Part shown: positions 10,961 through 21,575 of the stretch, in pieces | Layout of the letters: every line of letters begins with the position of its first letter | How positions within the stretch are numbered: position 1 is the first letter of the stretch | NCBI RefSeq assembly: GCF_900636915.1 | Contig: NZ_LR134327.1 | Location: 682,001 to 746,000, forward strand | Source: Aggregatibacter aphrophilus ATCC 33389 | GTDB taxonomy: Bacteria; Pseudomonadota; Gammaproteobacteria; Enterobacterales; Pasteurellaceae | Direction of reading: 5' to 3' | Length of the DNA: 64,000 nt | Notes under the pieces: model-generated | Database searches by the model: none | What the model was told of the DNA's origin: nothing | The model's input: only the letters and a program-made list of their open reading frames with translations | Made by a program: the position numbers and the translations under genes

Positions 10961-12031
10961 TTATTCACCGAGAGTTAACGTCATCAGATGAAGCATACGC
11001 TGTGCATACTGTGGCGTTTGGATAAGATCGAACAATTTATTCATTGCTAACGCGTTGTCTTTCGTTTCGCTATGTAAGCGAATAATCTCGCGAATGTGCG
11101 CAAATAATTGCGCGTTGGCCTCAGTCAATTCCATCAACACATTTTCCAACGCGTAGTGATGATTTGCTGCAACCTGTTCATTGAGCGCCATTTCTAAGAG
11201 ATTTTTGTTGTCGTCATAATAATGTGCCAAATTAAAAAAGGCGCCGACACGCTCAACGGTTTTAATAAAATCGGTAGCAAAAAAATCCACACCCAACGCC
11301 AACGTTTCTTCGATTAAATCTTGTTCGTAACGCAAAAGTGCGGTCAGTTTTTCCGATGTTTTTTTGGCGTATTTTTCCGTATGCAAAAAGCTGCGCCAAC
11401 GTTCGATCCAATCTGAAGCTTTCGGTGCTGTGCCCTGCGCCAGTTGATACCCCCGTTTGGCTTTGCTCATGGAATAAAAATGCACTTTGCCTTGATAACG
11501 CTGTAGAAAACCCGCCACAAAGGCAAAAAATGGCGCCAATCCACCTTCTTTAATTTCAAATTCAATTTCGCTAATGACCTGCTGTTTTTCACCAACAATA
11601 ACATTGCCCAAATCAACAGCCACTTCAATTTGGCTTGTCGGCGAAGCCTGAATCAACCACATCTGACGTTCAAAATCCGTGCTAAAAATCGCTTTTAGCG
11701 GAGCCGTTGTCTCTAACAATAATTCATATTGTTCGGTTAACGCGGCCAAATTCGGCTCGGCATTCGGCAACGTCACATTATATTCGGGACGAACGTGCAA
11801 ACCGCCCGACACCTTGCCGTCAGTTTTTAGTGTTAACGTATAATCATTGCCTTTTTGTCGAACACGTAACCCCATATTATGGCGAGTAAAATACCCATCA
11901 GCCGTATCATAATAAGTGTTAACCAAGAAGGCTTTTTGGTGCTCAATTACATTAAATTGCGCCAAAATCGACGTTAATTGTTCAACCTGAATATTTTCTG
12001 CAGCCAGTTTTAATTCAATTTCATCATGCAT
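10961..12031 (-). CDS. ygiF: CYTH-domain protein, YgiF-type inorganic triphosphatase
   Basis: The signature ExExK of CYTH phosphohydrolases is at residues 4-8 (EIELK). It is followed by NTYYDTADGYFTRHNMGLRVR and a beta-tunnel rich in alternating Lys/Arg/Glu, ending at SMSKAKRGYQLAQG near residue 200. E. coli YgiF hydrolyses inorganic triphosphate. The C-terminal helical (CHAD-like) half is short here: 356 residues in total against about 433, so it may be reduced. In E. coli ygiF neighbours glnE and ygiM-cca, both of which are in this window but separated from it. Confidence 0.85.
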   Translation of the reverse strand: MHDEIELKLAAENIQVEQLTSILAQFNVIEHQKAFLVNTYYDTADGYFTRHNMGLRVRQKGNDYTLTLKTDGKVSGGLHVRPEYNVTLPNAEPNLAALTEQYELLLETTAPLKAIFSTDFERQMWLIQASPTSQIEVAVDLGNVIVGEKQQVISEIEFEIKEGGLAPFFAFVAGFLQRYQGKVHFYSMSKAKRGYQLAQGTAPKASDWIERWRSFLHTEKYAKKTSEKLTALLRYEQDLIEETLALGVDFFATDFIKTVERVGAFFNLAHYYDDNKNLLEMALNEQVAANHHYALENVLMELTEANAQLFAHIREIIRLHSETKDNALAMNKLFDLIQTPQYAQRMLHLMTLTLGE

Positions 12032-12190
12032 AATAACTCCTTCAAATTCATAAGGTTTTCTATTTCATTACCATTTTCGCCGCTCATTATCCGATAAACG
12101 CCGTTTTTTTTCGATCAAAATCGTGAATTTTTCATTCATATCATGTAATATGCGCGCTGAGTATTAACCTGAATTAAAGGAGTCACTTTT

Positions 12191-12871
12191 ATGGCAATGA
12201 ATAATATCCTAGGATTATTCGCCCACTCCCCTTTAAAACCCCTCCAAAAACATTCCAACAAAGTTACCGAATGTTGTGAACTGTTAGTCCCTTTCTTTGA
12301 AGCAACTTTCGTCGCCGACTGGAATAAAGCGGAACAAATTCGTTTAGACATTTCCGCCCATGAACGCCAAGCCGATGCTTTAAAACGGGAAATCCGTTTG
12401 AAATTACCACGCGGTTTATTCATGCCGATTGATCGTACGGATTTATTGGAATTAGTGACTCAACAAGACAAATTGGCCAACTTTGCCAAAGACATTGCCG
12501 GACGTATGGTGGGCCGCCAATTCGGCATTCCGCAAGAAATGCAAGCGGAATTTATGAGCTATGTAAAACGCAGTTTAGATGCAACCGAACAAGCTCATAA
12601 AGTCATTGAAGAAATGGATCAATTATTAGAAACCGGTTTCAAAGGTCGTGAATTAAACTTCGTGAATCAAATGATTAATTCACTTGATAGCATCGAAGAC
12701 GATACCGACCAAATGCAAATTAAATTAAGAAAAATGCTGTTTGACATTGAAGATCAATACAACCCGATCGACGTCATGTTTTTATACAAAATCATCGAAT
12801 GGGTCGGCGTATTGGCCGATCAAGCACAACGTGTCGGCTCACGCATTGAACTCATGCTGGCGCGTTCATAA
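12191..12871 (+). CDS. DUF47/PhoU-like protein (TIGR00153 family), partner of Pit
   Basis: A 226-residue all-helical cytoplasmic protein related to PhoU. Characteristic stretches are HERQADALKREIRLKLPRGL, MPIDRTDLLELVTQQDKLAN and the C-terminal IEWVGVLADQAQRVGSR. Such proteins are regularly encoded next to PiT phosphate transporters and are thought to modulate them. Here it ends 24 bases before pit in the same direction. A strong AAAGGAG ribosome-binding site precedes the ATG. The exact biochemical role is not established. Confidence 0.88.
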   Translation: MAMNNILGLFAHSPLKPLQKHSNKVTECCELLVPFFEATFVADWNKAEQIRLDISAHERQADALKREIRLKLPRGLFMPIDRTDLLELVTQQDKLANFAKDIAGRMVGRQFGIPQEMQAEFMSYVKRSLDATEQAHKVIEEMDQLLETGFKGRELNFVNQMINSLDSIEDDTDQMQIKLRKMLFDIEDQYNPIDVMFLYKIIEWVGVLADQAQRVGSRIELMLARS

Positions 12872-12895
12872 TTTTCATTAATTTAGGTATTCTTC

Positions 12896-14161
12896 ATGGA
12901 ATTACTCTCTCAATACGGCTCGTTATTAATTATCATTACGGCCGTTTTCGGCTTTTTCATGGCCTTTGGTGTTGGTGCCAACGATGTTTCAAACGCAATG
13001 GGAACATCCGTTGGCTCAGGCACAATCACGCCAAAACAAGCGATTATTATTGCAATGATTTTTGAAGCCGCCGGGGCGTATTTAGCCGGTGGCGAAGTTA
13101 CCGAAACCATTAAAAGCGGTATTATTGACACCACCCAATTTATCAACCAACCAGAAGTGTTGGTTTTCGGCATGATGGCCGCCCTATTTGCTTCCGGCGC
13201 ATGGTTATTAATCGCCTCTAAAATGGGGTGGCCGGTATCCACTACTCACTCAATTATCGGCGCTGTCGTCGGTTTCTCTTGCGTCACTGCAGGCTTTCAC
13301 TCTGTAGATTGGAGCAACATCAAAAATATCGTAGGAAGTTGGTTTATCACACCGGTCATTGCCGGTCTTTTGGCTTACGCGATTTTTATCAGTACGCAAA
13401 AACTGATTTTTGACACGGAAAGCCCGCTTAAAAATGCACAAAAATACGGTCCATATTACATGGGACTAACCATTTTTATTTTGTGTATCGTGACTTTAAC
13501 CAAAGGGTTAAAACACGTTGGGTCAAACTTGAGCGGTACAGAAAATATACTGCTTTCATTGGTCATCAGCCTTTTCGGTATCGTTTATTGCTATTTCTAT
13601 TTTCGTAGCAATAAGTTTAAATTTAAAATGCTAGAAGGCGGTGCCTTTGGCGGTGTAGAGAAAGTCTTCAGCATTTTAATGCTCATGACCGCTTGCGCCA
13701 TGGCATTCGCCCATGGTTCAAACGATGTGGCAAATGCCATCGGCCCGCTTTCTGCCGTAGTAGCCATTATTGAAAGCGACGGTCAAATTATAAATAACGC
13801 ACCGCTCGCATGGTGGATTCTACCGCTAGGTGCCAGCGGCATTATGGTCGGCCTGATTGTCATGGGATATAAAGTGATGGCCACTATCGGTACAGGGATT
13901 ACAGATCTGACCCCAAGTCGCGGTTTTGCTGCACAATTTGCTACCGCAATGACCGTTGTCGTGGCATCGGGTACCGGATTACCGATCTCCACCACACAAA
14001 CCTTGGTGGGGGCAGTATTGGGTATCGGTTTTGCACGCGGTATTGCGGCGATTAACTTGACGGTCATTCGTAATATCTTTGTTTCTTGGGTTGTTACTCT
14101 ACCGGCAGGCGCGTTATTCTCTATTATTATTTATTATCTATTACAAACTGTTTTCAATTAA
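12896..14161 (+). CDS. pit: Low-affinity inorganic phosphate transporter (PiT family)
   Basis: An inner-membrane metal-phosphate/H+ or Na+ symporter. The two inverted-repeat PiT signature motifs are present: GANDVSNAMGTSVGSGTIT near residue 25 and AHGSNDVANAIGPLSAVVAI near residue 275. Around 10 hydrophobic segments lie between and around them, and GLPISTTQTLVGAVLGIG is the second-repeat counterpart of the earlier PVSTTHSIIGAVVG. The 421 residues fit the shorter Haemophilus-type Pit. It is probably cotranscribed with the DUF47 gene just upstream. Confidence 0.93.
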   Translation: MELLSQYGSLLIIITAVFGFFMAFGVGANDVSNAMGTSVGSGTITPKQAIIIAMIFEAAGAYLAGGEVTETIKSGIIDTTQFINQPEVLVFGMMAALFASGAWLLIASKMGWPVSTTHSIIGAVVGFSCVTAGFHSVDWSNIKNIVGSWFITPVIAGLLAYAIFISTQKLIFDTESPLKNAQKYGPYYMGLTIFILCIVTLTKGLKHVGSNLSGTENILLSLVISLFGIVYCYFYFRSNKFKFKMLEGGAFGGVEKVFSILMLMTACAMAFAHGSNDVANAIGPLSAVVAIIESDGQIINNAPLAWWILPLGASGIMVGLIVMGYKVMATIGTGITDLTPSRGFAAQFATAMTVVVASGTGLPISTTQTLVGAVLGIGFARGIAAINLTVIRNIFVSWVVTLPAGALFSIIIYYLLQTVFN

Positions 14162-14228
14162 TCAAGACACAAAAGTGCGGTCATTTTTCACCACACTTTT
14201 ATTTCTTATCGACTTAGGATATCCAATT

Positions 14229-14840
14229 ATGAAAAAAACAATTAGTTATCTCCTCGCACTCGGCTTTCTCGGTTTAGGCGTCAATGTAGCCCACGCAGAA
14301 ACCAAATACGTTACAGAAAACCTATCTACTTATTTACGCAAAGGTGCCGGTGATCAATATAAAATTGCTGGAGCAATTAAATCGGGTGAAGCGGTAACCG
14401 TACTTGATCAAAAAGATCGATACACCTTAATCCGTGATGCTAAAAACCGCGAAGCCTGGATTCTTACCAACGAACTAAGCAATGAAGCCAGCAGCAAATT
14501 GGAAAACCCAAGACTCAAAAACCAAATTCAAGAATTAACTCTGAAACTAAATCGGATAGATGGCGACTGGCAACAACGTACGGTAGAAATGCAACGTCGA
14601 ACCAAACAAGCGGAACAACAAAGCAGTGAATTATTAGAACAAAATTCTCAACTAAAACGCGAATTAGAAATCACTAAAAATAAAAATCGCGATTTAGAAG
14701 CCATGCTTGATGCCGGCAAACGCGAAATTGCTATTCAATGGTTTATTTACGGCGGTTCCGTGTTGGGTGTCGGCTTATTAATCGGCTTAATTCTACCGTT
14801 TATCATGCCAAAACGCCGTCGTCGTGATGGTTGGGCATAA
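14229..14840 (+). CDS. ygiM: YgiM-type SH3-domain membrane protein (TIGR04211 family)
   Basis: The ATG at 14229 is chosen because it begins a clear signal peptide ([18 protein letters not shown], cleavage near AHA-E). The longer frame overlaps pit. A bacterial SH3 domain (residues ~27-90, [19 protein letters not shown]) is followed by a coiled coil (~95-165, repeated [17 protein letters not shown] heptads). One C-terminal membrane helix ([20 protein letters not shown]) and a basic tail complete the protein. The layout suggests a periplasm-facing envelope protein anchored at its C-terminus. The stop overlaps the cca start by one base (TAATG), as the pair is linked in E. coli. Confidence 0.88.
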   Translation: MKKTISYLLALGFLGLGVNVAHAETKYVTENLSTYLRKGAGDQYKIAGAIKSGEAVTVLDQKDRYTLIRDAKNREAWILTNELSNEASSKLENPRLKNQIQELTLKLNRIDGDWQQRTVEMQRRTKQAEQQSSELLEQNSQLKRELEITKNKNRDLEAMLDAGKREIAIQWFIYGGSVLGVGLLIGLILPFIMPKRRRRDGWA

Positions 14841-16111
14841 TGATCGAGACTCCATTTCAAATTTATTTGGTTGGTGGAGCTGTACGTGATCAGCTTCTCA
14901 ACCTGCCGGTACAAGACCGAGATTGGGTGATTGTGGGGGCAACGCCGCAAGCCTTGCTTAGTCTCGGTTATCAACAAGTGGGGAAAGACTTTCCTGTCTT
15001 TCTCCATCCTCAAAGCAAAGAAGAATATGCTTTAGCACGTACTGAACGCAAATCGGGTCAAGGTTATACGGGGTTTATTTGTGACTTTTCCGCCGATATT
15101 ACTCTTGAGCAAGATTTAATTCGTCGCGATCTCACCATTAACGCTATGGCACAGGATTTACAAGGCAATTTATATGATCCTTACCACGGTGCCGATGATT
15201 TAAAACAACGCATTTTGCGCCACGTTTCTCCCGCGTTTGTAGAGGATCCCTTGCGTGTGTTGCGCGTTGCCCGTTTTGCCGCACGCTATCATCATTTGGG
15301 GTTTACTATTGAGCCGGAAACACTGCAATTGATGCAAACACTCACGGAACAAGGCGAATTACAACATCTCACTGCCGAGCGGGTCTGGGCAGAAACAGAA
15401 AAATCGCTAAACGAAAAAAATCCTGAAATCTATTTTGAAACCTTGCGTCAGATTGGCGCCCTTGCCGTATTATTCCCTGAATTAGACGCCTTATATGGCG
15501 TGCCAAATCCCGCCAAATTTCACCCTGAAATTGATAGTTTTGTGCACGCAATGATGGTATTGCAACAAGCAACGTTGCTTTCAGAACAGGTAGATTGTCA
15601 TAAAAGTGCGGTGCGTTTTGCCGCCATTTGTCATGATTTAGGCAAAGCAAAAACGCCAAAATCCAATTGGCCACATCATCATGGCCATGAAAAATTAGGC
15701 ATGACACCCACCCGCAATCTGTGCAAGCGCCTCAAAGTGCCGTCCTATTATCAACAACTGGCAGAGCTAACTTGCGAATACCACACACATATTCACAAAA
15801 TCTTTGAACTGCGCCCGGAAACTGTAGTGAAACTGTTTAATACATTTGATGTGTGGCGTAAACCATTACGTTTTATGGAATTTCTATTGGTATGCTTTGC
15901 CGATACCCGCGGTAGAAAAGGCTTTGAACAGAGTCAATATCCACAGCAAGAATTTGCTTTGGCTTTATATCAAGCAGCCTTGAAAGTCGATATTCAATCC
16001 ATTATTGCGGCAGGTTTTGAAAATAAAGCCATTCGTGATCAGCTTAATCGCGGTCGTATTTTTGCAGTGAAACAAAAACGCACGGAAATCTTACCGCACT
16101 TTAAACCCTAG
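14840..16111 (+). CDS. cca: Multifunctional CCA tRNA nucleotidyltransferase
   Basis: Adds or repairs the 3' CCA of tRNAs without a template. The start used is ATG 14840 ([17 protein letters not shown]), which overlaps the ygiM stop; a TTG three codons upstream is less likely. The nucleotidyltransferase head has GGAVRD and the catalytic DRDW near residues 24-27. [10 protein letters not shown] and [16 protein letters not shown] follow. The HD phosphohydrolase domain of the long bacterial form is present (CHDLGK). Length is 423 residues against 412 in E. coli. Confidence 0.95.
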   Translation: MIETPFQIYLVGGAVRDQLLNLPVQDRDWVIVGATPQALLSLGYQQVGKDFPVFLHPQSKEEYALARTERKSGQGYTGFICDFSADITLEQDLIRRDLTINAMAQDLQGNLYDPYHGADDLKQRILRHVSPAFVEDPLRVLRVARFAARYHHLGFTIEPETLQLMQTLTEQGELQHLTAERVWAETEKSLNEKNPEIYFETLRQIGALAVLFPELDALYGVPNPAKFHPEIDSFVHAMMVLQQATLLSEQVDCHKSAVRFAAICHDLGKAKTPKSNWPHHHGHEKLGMTPTRNLCKRLKVPSYYQQLAELTCEYHTHIHKIFELRPETVVKLFNTFDVWRKPLRFMEFLLVCFADTRGRKGFEQSQYPQQEFALALYQAALKVDIQSIIAAGFENKAIRDQLNRGRIFAVKQKRTEILPHFKP

Positions 16112-16195
16112 CCGCAGGCTAATTAGGATGAATGGTTTACTCCGCCCACAAGGGTGCGTAAAATACTTCCACTTTTTTTGAATAAATTATTGCTT

Positions 16196-16822
16196 ATGAA
16201 AAATTTAACCTCTTACTTTTGGCTTTTGTTCGCAGGCTTGTTATTAACTGGCTGTGTAATCACTGATGAACAACGCCCGACTAATGTAAAATATATTGAG
16301 AAAACGGATCCGACTTGGCAACAACATCTACAACAAGTCAAGCAAATTCAAGGTTATCAGGCCTTGGGACAGCTCGGTTATATCAGCACAAAAGAACGTT
16401 TTTCTACTCGTTTTGACTGGCAATACAATAACCCGCAAAATTATACATTGAAATTGTATTCCACCATCAGTAGCGAAACCCTACAAATTCAAATGCATGC
16501 CAAAGGTATGACCATTTCCGACAACAAAGGTCGTCAACGTTCTGCGGCAGATGCCAAAATGTTGTTGCGCGAAATTATCGGAATGGACTTCCCGTTGGAG
16601 CAATTTGCTTTTTGGTTAAAAGGCCAACCGAAAGATAACGATGATTATCAAGTCGGTGAAAATCACCTATTGGCCTCTTTCAGCCATGCCTTCGACGGCA
16701 AAACTTGGACAGCGGATTATTTGTCTTATCAAGCTAATCACCAACCGCCGATGCCGGAAAGTATCTTACTGAAGACCGACGGACAAACGCTGAAAATCCG
16801 CGTAGATGAATGGAAATTCTAA
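16196..16822 (+). CDS. lolB: Outer-membrane lipoprotein receptor LolB
   Basis: Accepts lipoproteins from LolA and inserts them in the outer membrane; it is itself a lipoprotein. The ATG at 16196 gives a standard signal peptide with lipobox LLTGC (Cys20), while the upstream frame start would put 14 odd residues before it. The mature sequence has WQQHLQQVKQIQGYQALGQLGY and FPLEQFAFWLKGQP, as in the family. Length is 208 residues. It is followed 3 bases later by ispE and then prs, the same order as in E. coli. Confidence 0.93.
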   Translation: MKNLTSYFWLLFAGLLLTGCVITDEQRPTNVKYIEKTDPTWQQHLQQVKQIQGYQALGQLGYISTKERFSTRFDWQYNNPQNYTLKLYSTISSETLQIQMHAKGMTISDNKGRQRSAADAKMLLREIIGMDFPLEQFAFWLKGQPKDNDDYQVGENHLLASFSHAFDGKTWTADYLSYQANHQPPMPESILLKTDGQTLKIRVDEWKF

Positions 16823-16825
16823 GGC

Positions 16826-17743
16826 ATGAAAACATATCAATTTTCTACCGCACTTTTATCTACTAACTCATCAGAAAGCACACACGGTTTGTACTTTCCT
16901 TGCCCCGCCAAATTAAACCTTTTCTTATACATCAACGGCAAACGCCCCGATGGCTACCACGAATTACAAACCCTGTTTCAGTTTTTGGATTTCGGTGATT
17001 GGCTACATATCAAGGTGCGTGATGATGGCAAAATCAATTTAATTTCGTCTATTACCGATTTAAAAGTAGAAGATAACTTAATTTATCGCGCAGCAACCTT
17101 GCTCCAACAACATACCAATACCCCACTTGGCGCCGACCTCGAATTAGATAAAATTCTGCCTATCGGCGGTGGCGTTGGGGGTGGTTCTTCTAATGCGGCA
17201 ACTGCCTTAGTGGCATTAAATTATTTATGGAAAACAGGCTTAACCACCGAAGAACTGGCAAAATTAGGCTTAGCTTTAGGTGCCGATGTACCGATTTTCG
17301 TGCACGGCAAAGCGGCTTTTGCTGAAGGTGTCGGTGAGCAAATCACCTATTGCGAGCCACCGGAGAAATGGTATTTGGTATTGAAACCAAACGTCTCGAT
17401 CTCCACTGCTGTTGTATTCTCCGATTCTGATTTACCACGCAATACACCAAAGAAACCGTTACAACAATTACTTCAAGAAAAATACGCAAACGATTGCGAA
17501 AAAGTTGTCCGGGATCACTATTCAGAGGTTGAAGAACTGCTTAACTGGTTGGTAGAATATGCACCAGCTAGACTAACCGGAACCGGCGCTTGTGTTTTTG
17601 CGGAATTTGACGATGAACAATCCGCTCAATTGGTTCTACAGGCAAAACCAAAAAATTGCTTTGGTTTTGTTGCAAAGGGATTAAACCTTTCTCCATTACA
17701 TGCAATGTTGCAACGCATAAATGTTGAAGATTTGCCGACTTAA
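16826..17743 (+). CDS. ispE: 4-diphosphocytidyl-2-C-methyl-D-erythritol kinase
   Basis: A GHMP-family kinase that phosphorylates CDP-ME in the MEP pathway for isoprenoids. Key motifs are [21 protein letters not shown] (substrate end), the glycine-rich ATP loop [18 protein letters not shown], and the C-terminal [12 protein letters not shown]. At 305 residues it carries a ~20-residue N-terminal extension relative to E. coli. This extension contains an in-frame USS (complement of AAGTGCGGT at about 16849). It lies between lolB and prs. Confidence 0.95.
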   Translation: MKTYQFSTALLSTNSSESTHGLYFPCPAKLNLFLYINGKRPDGYHELQTLFQFLDFGDWLHIKVRDDGKINLISSITDLKVEDNLIYRAATLLQQHTNTPLGADLELDKILPIGGGVGGGSSNAATALVALNYLWKTGLTTEELAKLGLALGADVPIFVHGKAAFAEGVGEQITYCEPPEKWYLVLKPNVSISTAVVFSDSDLPRNTPKKPLQQLLQEKYANDCEKVVRDHYSEVEELLNWLVEYAPARLTGTGACVFAEFDDEQSAQLVLQAKPKNCFGFVAKGLNLSPLHAMLQRINVEDLPT

Positions 17744-17789
17744 TCCGTTACTCTTACTTGATAATCTAACTCCTGAGGTCACATTTACA

Positions 17790-18740
17790 ATGCCAGATAT
17801 TAAACTCTTCGCCGGTAACGCGACACCGGAACTCGCTAAACGCATTTCCGAGCGTTTATTCACGTCTTTAGGTAATGCTACTGTCGGTCGTTTCAGCGAC
17901 GGTGAGGTGCAAGTGCAAATCAACGAAAACGTGCGTGGTAGCGATGTATTTATCATCCAATCCACCTGCGCGCCAACCAACGACAATTTAATGGAATTAT
18001 TAGTAATGGTTGATGCCTTACGTCGCGCTTCTGCCGGTCGTATTACCGCTGTGATTCCTTATTTCGGCTATGCCCGCCAAGATCGTCGTGTTCGTTCCGC
18101 CCGTGTACCGATCACCGCTAAAGTGATTGCCGACTTCTTATCTAGCGTCGGCGTTGACCGCGTGTTAACTTGCGATTTACACGCAGAACAAATCCAAGGT
18201 TTCTTTGATGTGCCGGTAGATAACGTGTTCGGTTCTCCGGTATTAATTGATGACATTTTAAAGAAAACCGACTTGGTCAACCCAATCGTCGTTTCTCCGG
18301 ATATCGGCGGTGTAGTTCGAGCCCGCGCAGTGGCCAAATTATTAAACGACACCGACATGGCAATTATCGACAAACGTCGTCCGCGTGCCAACGTTTCCCA
18401 AGTCATGCATATTATCGGTGATGTAGCCGATCGCGACTGTATATTGGTTGATGACATGATCGACACCGGTGGCACTTTATGCAAAGCGGCAGAAGCCTTA
18501 AAAGAACGTGGTGCCAAACGCGTATTCGCTTATGCCACCCATGCCGTCTTCTCCGGTTCTGCAGCAAAAAATATTGCCAGCGATGCCCTTGATGAGGTGG
18601 TTGTTACTGATACCATCCCTCTTTCAGCAGAAATCAAAGCCCTTGGCAAAGTGCGCTCACTCACACTTTCCGGTATGCTTGCCGAAGCTATTCGTCGTAT
18701 CAGCAACGAAGAATCCATTTCTGCGATGTTTAACGAGTAA
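17790..18740 (+). CDS. prs: Ribose-phosphate pyrophosphokinase
   Basis: Makes PRPP from ribose-5-phosphate and ATP for nucleotide, His and Trp synthesis. The ATG at 17790 ([10 protein letters not shown]) matches the conserved start; the longer frame overlaps ispE. Visible motifs are [18 protein letters not shown], the metal/ribose site [14 protein letters not shown], and the PRPP-binding loop [15 protein letters not shown]. Length is 316 residues, as in E. coli (315). A strong terminator follows. Confidence 0.97.
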   Translation: MPDIKLFAGNATPELAKRISERLFTSLGNATVGRFSDGEVQVQINENVRGSDVFIIQSTCAPTNDNLMELLVMVDALRRASAGRITAVIPYFGYARQDRRVRSARVPITAKVIADFLSSVGVDRVLTCDLHAEQIQGFFDVPVDNVFGSPVLIDDILKKTDLVNPIVVSPDIGGVVRARAVAKLLNDTDMAIIDKRRPRANVSQVMHIIGDVADRDCILVDDMIDTGGTLCKAAEALKERGAKRVFAYATHAVFSGSAAKNIASDALDEVVVTDTIPLSAEIKALGKVRSLTLSGMLAEAIRRISNEESISAMFNE

Positions 18741-18780
18741 ACCAAAAAACACTCGAAAAATCGACCGCACTTTAAAACAT

Positions 18781-18810
18781 AAAAAGGCTTAGAAAAATCT
18801 AAGCCTTTTT
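18781..18810 (+). terminator. Rho-independent terminator after prs
   Basis: Perfect 13-bp stem AAAAAGGCTTAGA (18781-18793) / TCTAAGCCTTTTT (18798-18810), loop AAAA, followed by T-rich sequence. It can also serve the convergent deacylase gene. Confidence 0.9.
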
Positions 18811-18822
18811 GCTTTATTCCAA

Positions 18823-19311
18823 TTAATCCTTCCGAATAAATTCTACCAACCGTGGTTGCGCAATGCGCGCATAATCCTCGGTGTTTAAAATCACCGAACG
18901 TTCGAGCGTACCTGCGTTAAATGCCAATTCATCATAACGTTGTAATAAACTCGGATCAGCAATGAGCAACAAATTCTCATGAAAACTAAAAGGCGGAATA
19001 GCGCCAAATACGCAATCGGTAAGCACAGACACCTCCGCAGGGCTGGATAGAGAGGCTTTCTTTGCGCCAAAATGCATAGCAATTTTGTCTAAATCCGCCT
19101 GTTGATCCGCCGGCAACACAGCCAAAATGGTTTGTTTCATGCCGTTGCCTTTCAAAGTACAAACCAACGCTTTCGCCCCCTGGCCGATTTGCGTACCGCG
19201 AATTTTCGCAACGTCCTCCGATTTGCCTGCCGACGAATGCTCTACCACCCGATAACGAGCCTGATTTTGGACTAAAAGTGCGGTCAGTTTTTCAAATGTT
19301 TTTTCCGACAT
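18823..19311 (-). CDS. yeaK: YeaK-type aminoacyl-tRNA deacylase (YbaK/EbsC/ProX family)
   Basis: A 162-residue free-standing editing domain. The sequence follows E. coli YeaK (reported to clear mischarged Ser-tRNA): RGTQIGQGAKALVCTLKGNG, VLPADQQADL, FGAIPPFSFHENLLLIADP and FNAGTLERSVIL are all recognisable. The ATG at 19311 is chosen because GGAG lies 7 bases upstream; the ATG at 19314 is adjacent and a longer frame is unlikely. It is convergent with prs. Substrate preference cannot be read from the sequence. Confidence 0.85.
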   Translation of the reverse strand: MSEKTFEKLTALLVQNQARYRVVEHSSAGKSEDVAKIRGTQIGQGAKALVCTLKGNGMKQTILAVLPADQQADLDKIAMHFGAKKASLSSPAEVSVLTDCVFGAIPPFSFHENLLLIADPSLLQRYDELAFNAGTLERSVILNTEDYARIAQPRLVEFIRKD

Positions 19312-19466
19312 CATTCTTCTCCGTAAAATATCAAGGCAAATTATAGCCTTATTTAGTCGACGGAACATCTACTATAAAAAGGACCTCCGGAAATTAAACG
19401 AATTTGATGTTGATATGCTATAATCGCGCCACATTTAATCTAATAATCTAAAACTAAAGGTATCTT

Positions 19467-19613
19467 ATGAAAAAACTACTTCTTGTCTTGGCAGGCATTT
19501 TAACTCTTGTCGCTTGCTCCCAACCGAAAGACATTTACTTCAACGGTTCCGAAGGCTCCCACTCCGGTTTAAAATACGACAAAGCTACGAAGACCTTTGG
19601 GGTAAACCAGTAA
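19467..19613 (+). CDS. Small lipoprotein, 48 residues
   Basis: This frame is too short for a typical ORF cut-off but has a textbook lipoprotein signal: MKKLLLVLAGILTLVAC with lipobox LVAC (Cys17). A 31-residue mature part rich in Gly, Ser and Lys follows (SQPKDIYFNGSEG...). An ACTAAAGG ribosome-binding site lies 8-15 bases before the ATG, and its own promoter-like AT-rich stretch (TATGCTATAAT near 19413) lies upstream. I do not recognise a family. It could be an intact small lipoprotein or the N-terminal stub of a decayed gene, since 19614-19780 shows further short open frames without initiation signals. Confidence 0.6.
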   Translation: MKKLLLVLAGILTLVACSQPKDIYFNGSEGSHSGLKYDKATKTFGVNQ

Positions 19614-19783
19614 AATTTGGAATTCAATCAGTCGCCCTCAACTGCGCACAACATAAATGAAGGCTTTGGTGATTTTGTGATTCGTGCCAAAATCATTAAA
19701 CTGGTGGTCAACAAACCGCTGGATTTTGGATGCCAACAAAATCATTTTGCAAACTGCAGCCTAATCAGCTTTAAAAAAGGTAT

Positions 19784-19828
19784 AAAAATAACCGCACTTT
19801 GATCTGCATTCAAAGTGCGGTTATTTTT
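19784..19828. terminator. USS inverted-repeat terminator
   Basis: Perfect 18-bp stem: the left arm ends in ACCGCACTTTG (19784-19801), the right arm begins CAAAGTGCGGT (19811-19828), and the loop is ATCTGCATT. Two opposed uptake signals form a bidirectional terminator between the small lipoprotein and mepM. Confidence 0.85.
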
Positions 19829-19851
19829 AGTAGAGTTTTTTATACAACAAC

Positions 19852-21384
19852 TTATTTCAACAATCGTTCGGCTTCATTAGCTTTGACGAGGAAGGCTTTA
19901 CGCTCAGCGGTATCCATTCCGCTACTGCCCCCCGGCAATTTCACCGTCAATGGGTTAACCGGGCGACCGTTAATGTGGAATTCATAGTGCAAGTGTGGCC
20001 CGGTTGAACCACCGGTATTGCCTGATAACGCAATGCGCTCACCTTTCTTCACTGTTTGACCAACTTTCACCAATGGGCGACTTAAGTGCATATATACGGT
20101 TTGGTATTCACGAGAATGGCGAATCACGATGTAACGCCCCGCACCGTAAGCCTGATAAGCGATTTTTTCTACCGTACCATCTGCAGGTGCAATCACCGGT
20201 GTACCTGTCGGCATGGCAAAATCCACTCCTTTATGTGGCGCAATTCGACCGGTGATCGGATGGCGACGACGCGGGTTAAATGGCGAGGAAATACGTGCCT
20301 GACGTTGTAATGGGTAACGTGAGAAGCCTTTGCCTAAGGTTTCACCTTGGCGATTGTAATAACGACCGTTGCTGGCTTGAATGGCGTAATAACTCTTACC
20401 ATCACTTATAATATGAATAGCATCTACGTTTCCTTGGCCGGTAAGTTTGCCTTCCAAGTATTCTCGGGAAACCAAAACGGAAATTTTCGTACCTTTCTTT
20501 AATTGTTTGAGGCTTACCTGCCATTGCAAAGCAGAAAATAATTGATAAATCTGACGATTATCTAATCCTAATTTTTTCAGACTATTAACGAAAGACGACT
20601 CCATTTCGCCGCGCAACACTTCACGTTTCCACACGCTTTTCTTCTCAACAATTTGGCGTTTGAACCGTCCATTTGCCTGCAATTCGTAGATATGTTCTTT
20701 CTTCTGTGAAACCAACCAGTTTAAATATTCCAAATCACCGTCATTATTTAAGATCCAGTAGAATTGTTGCCCGGCCTGCAAGTGTTTCAATTCGGGATAA
20801 GAGGCAATTAACTGCTGGCTAGTGTCTGCATCCAAACCGGATAATTCCAATACGTCTTTTAACGTATCGCCCTTCACTACGGTGTGACTGAATTGATCTT
20901 TAATACGAATAGCCTGATCCGCTACATCTAAAATATTAGTTACCGCATCTTTTGCGTCATCCGGTAGTTTATCCAAATCATCGAGCTCATCATGGGTTTT
21001 CACTTCTTCCACTTCGTCATCTTTGCCGACGTCATCATCATAAGATGTCGCATTATTATCAATGGTGGTAATGCCAACAGTGTCAGCTAAGATTTGTACT
21101 TCGTGATACACCTCGTTTGCAAATGACATGGTATAAGCAGAGGCAGGATAAAGATCATCGGATAAAATATCTTGGAATTGGTCTTGCACATCAGCGGCAT
21201 CATCGCTTTTTGTCGGCTGATTGGAATAAATCGGATCATTGACTTCGTCAAGTTTGTCAGAAGCGGTATCATTTAAATGTAGGAAAAAACCAGTAAAAAT
21301 AGAGAAAAGCGCAATAAAGAAAATAAGCGCTTTAATGCGCGATTTTCTCTTACGACGATCTCTTGCTAGTTTTACGTGTTGCAC
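19852..21384 (-). CDS. mepM: Murein DD-endopeptidase MepM-type (M23 metallopeptidase)
   Basis: A peptidoglycan hydrolase that cuts D-Ala-mDAP cross-links to let the sacculus grow. It has an N-terminal basic segment and membrane anchor ([19 protein letters not shown], residues ~19-37). An acidic spacer (~60-150) follows, then a LysM/OapA-like region ([17 protein letters not shown]). The C-terminal M23 domain has zinc ligands H..D (HKGVDFAMP) and HLHYEFH, with [13 protein letters not shown]. At 510 residues it is longer than E. coli MepM (440) because of the acidic spacer. The start codon is GTG at 21384. It is divergent from znuCB, as at the E. coli locus, but znuA is not here. Confidence 0.9.
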   Translation of the reverse strand: MQHVKLARDRRKRKSRIKALIFFIALFSIFTGFFLHLNDTASDKLDEVNDPIYSNQPTKSDDAADVQDQFQDILSDDLYPASAYTMSFANEVYHEVQILADTVGITTIDNNATSYDDDVGKDDEVEEVKTHDELDDLDKLPDDAKDAVTNILDVADQAIRIKDQFSHTVVKGDTLKDVLELSGLDADTSQQLIASYPELKHLQAGQQFYWILNNDGDLEYLNWLVSQKKEHIYELQANGRFKRQIVEKKSVWKREVLRGEMESSFVNSLKKLGLDNRQIYQLFSALQWQVSLKQLKKGTKISVLVSREYLEGKLTGQGNVDAIHIISDGKSYYAIQASNGRYYNRQGETLGKGFSRYPLQRQARISSPFNPRRRHPITGRIAPHKGVDFAMPTGTPVIAPADGTVEKIAYQAYGAGRYIVIRHSREYQTVYMHLSRPLVKVGQTVKKGERIALSGNTGGSTGPHLHYEFHINGRPVNPLTVKLPGGSSGMDTAERKAFLVKANEAERLLK

Positions 21385-21575
21385 TACTTTGATTCCCTTT
21401 ACAACGGATGATGAGTTTAAGTGTATTTATGACCAAACAAACTTTAAAAAATTCAGCAGAAAATGATAAATTCCAAACAAATGTGGCAATTATACACATA
21501 AATTTGCGTTCAACTTGTTAAACTTTAAAAAATAAGTTATTTTTAGCGCAATTTTTCCCCAATAGAACAAAAATA

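Noticed and set aside
19617..19802. 61-codon plus-strand frame after the small lipoprotein
   Set aside because: No ribosome-binding site, ends inside the USS terminator stem, and no recognisable domain; likely non-coding or decayed sequence.
21385..21575. Zur operator between mepM and znuC
   Set aside because: The region is AT-rich, but I could not find a GAAATGTTATA-type palindrome with credible symmetry.
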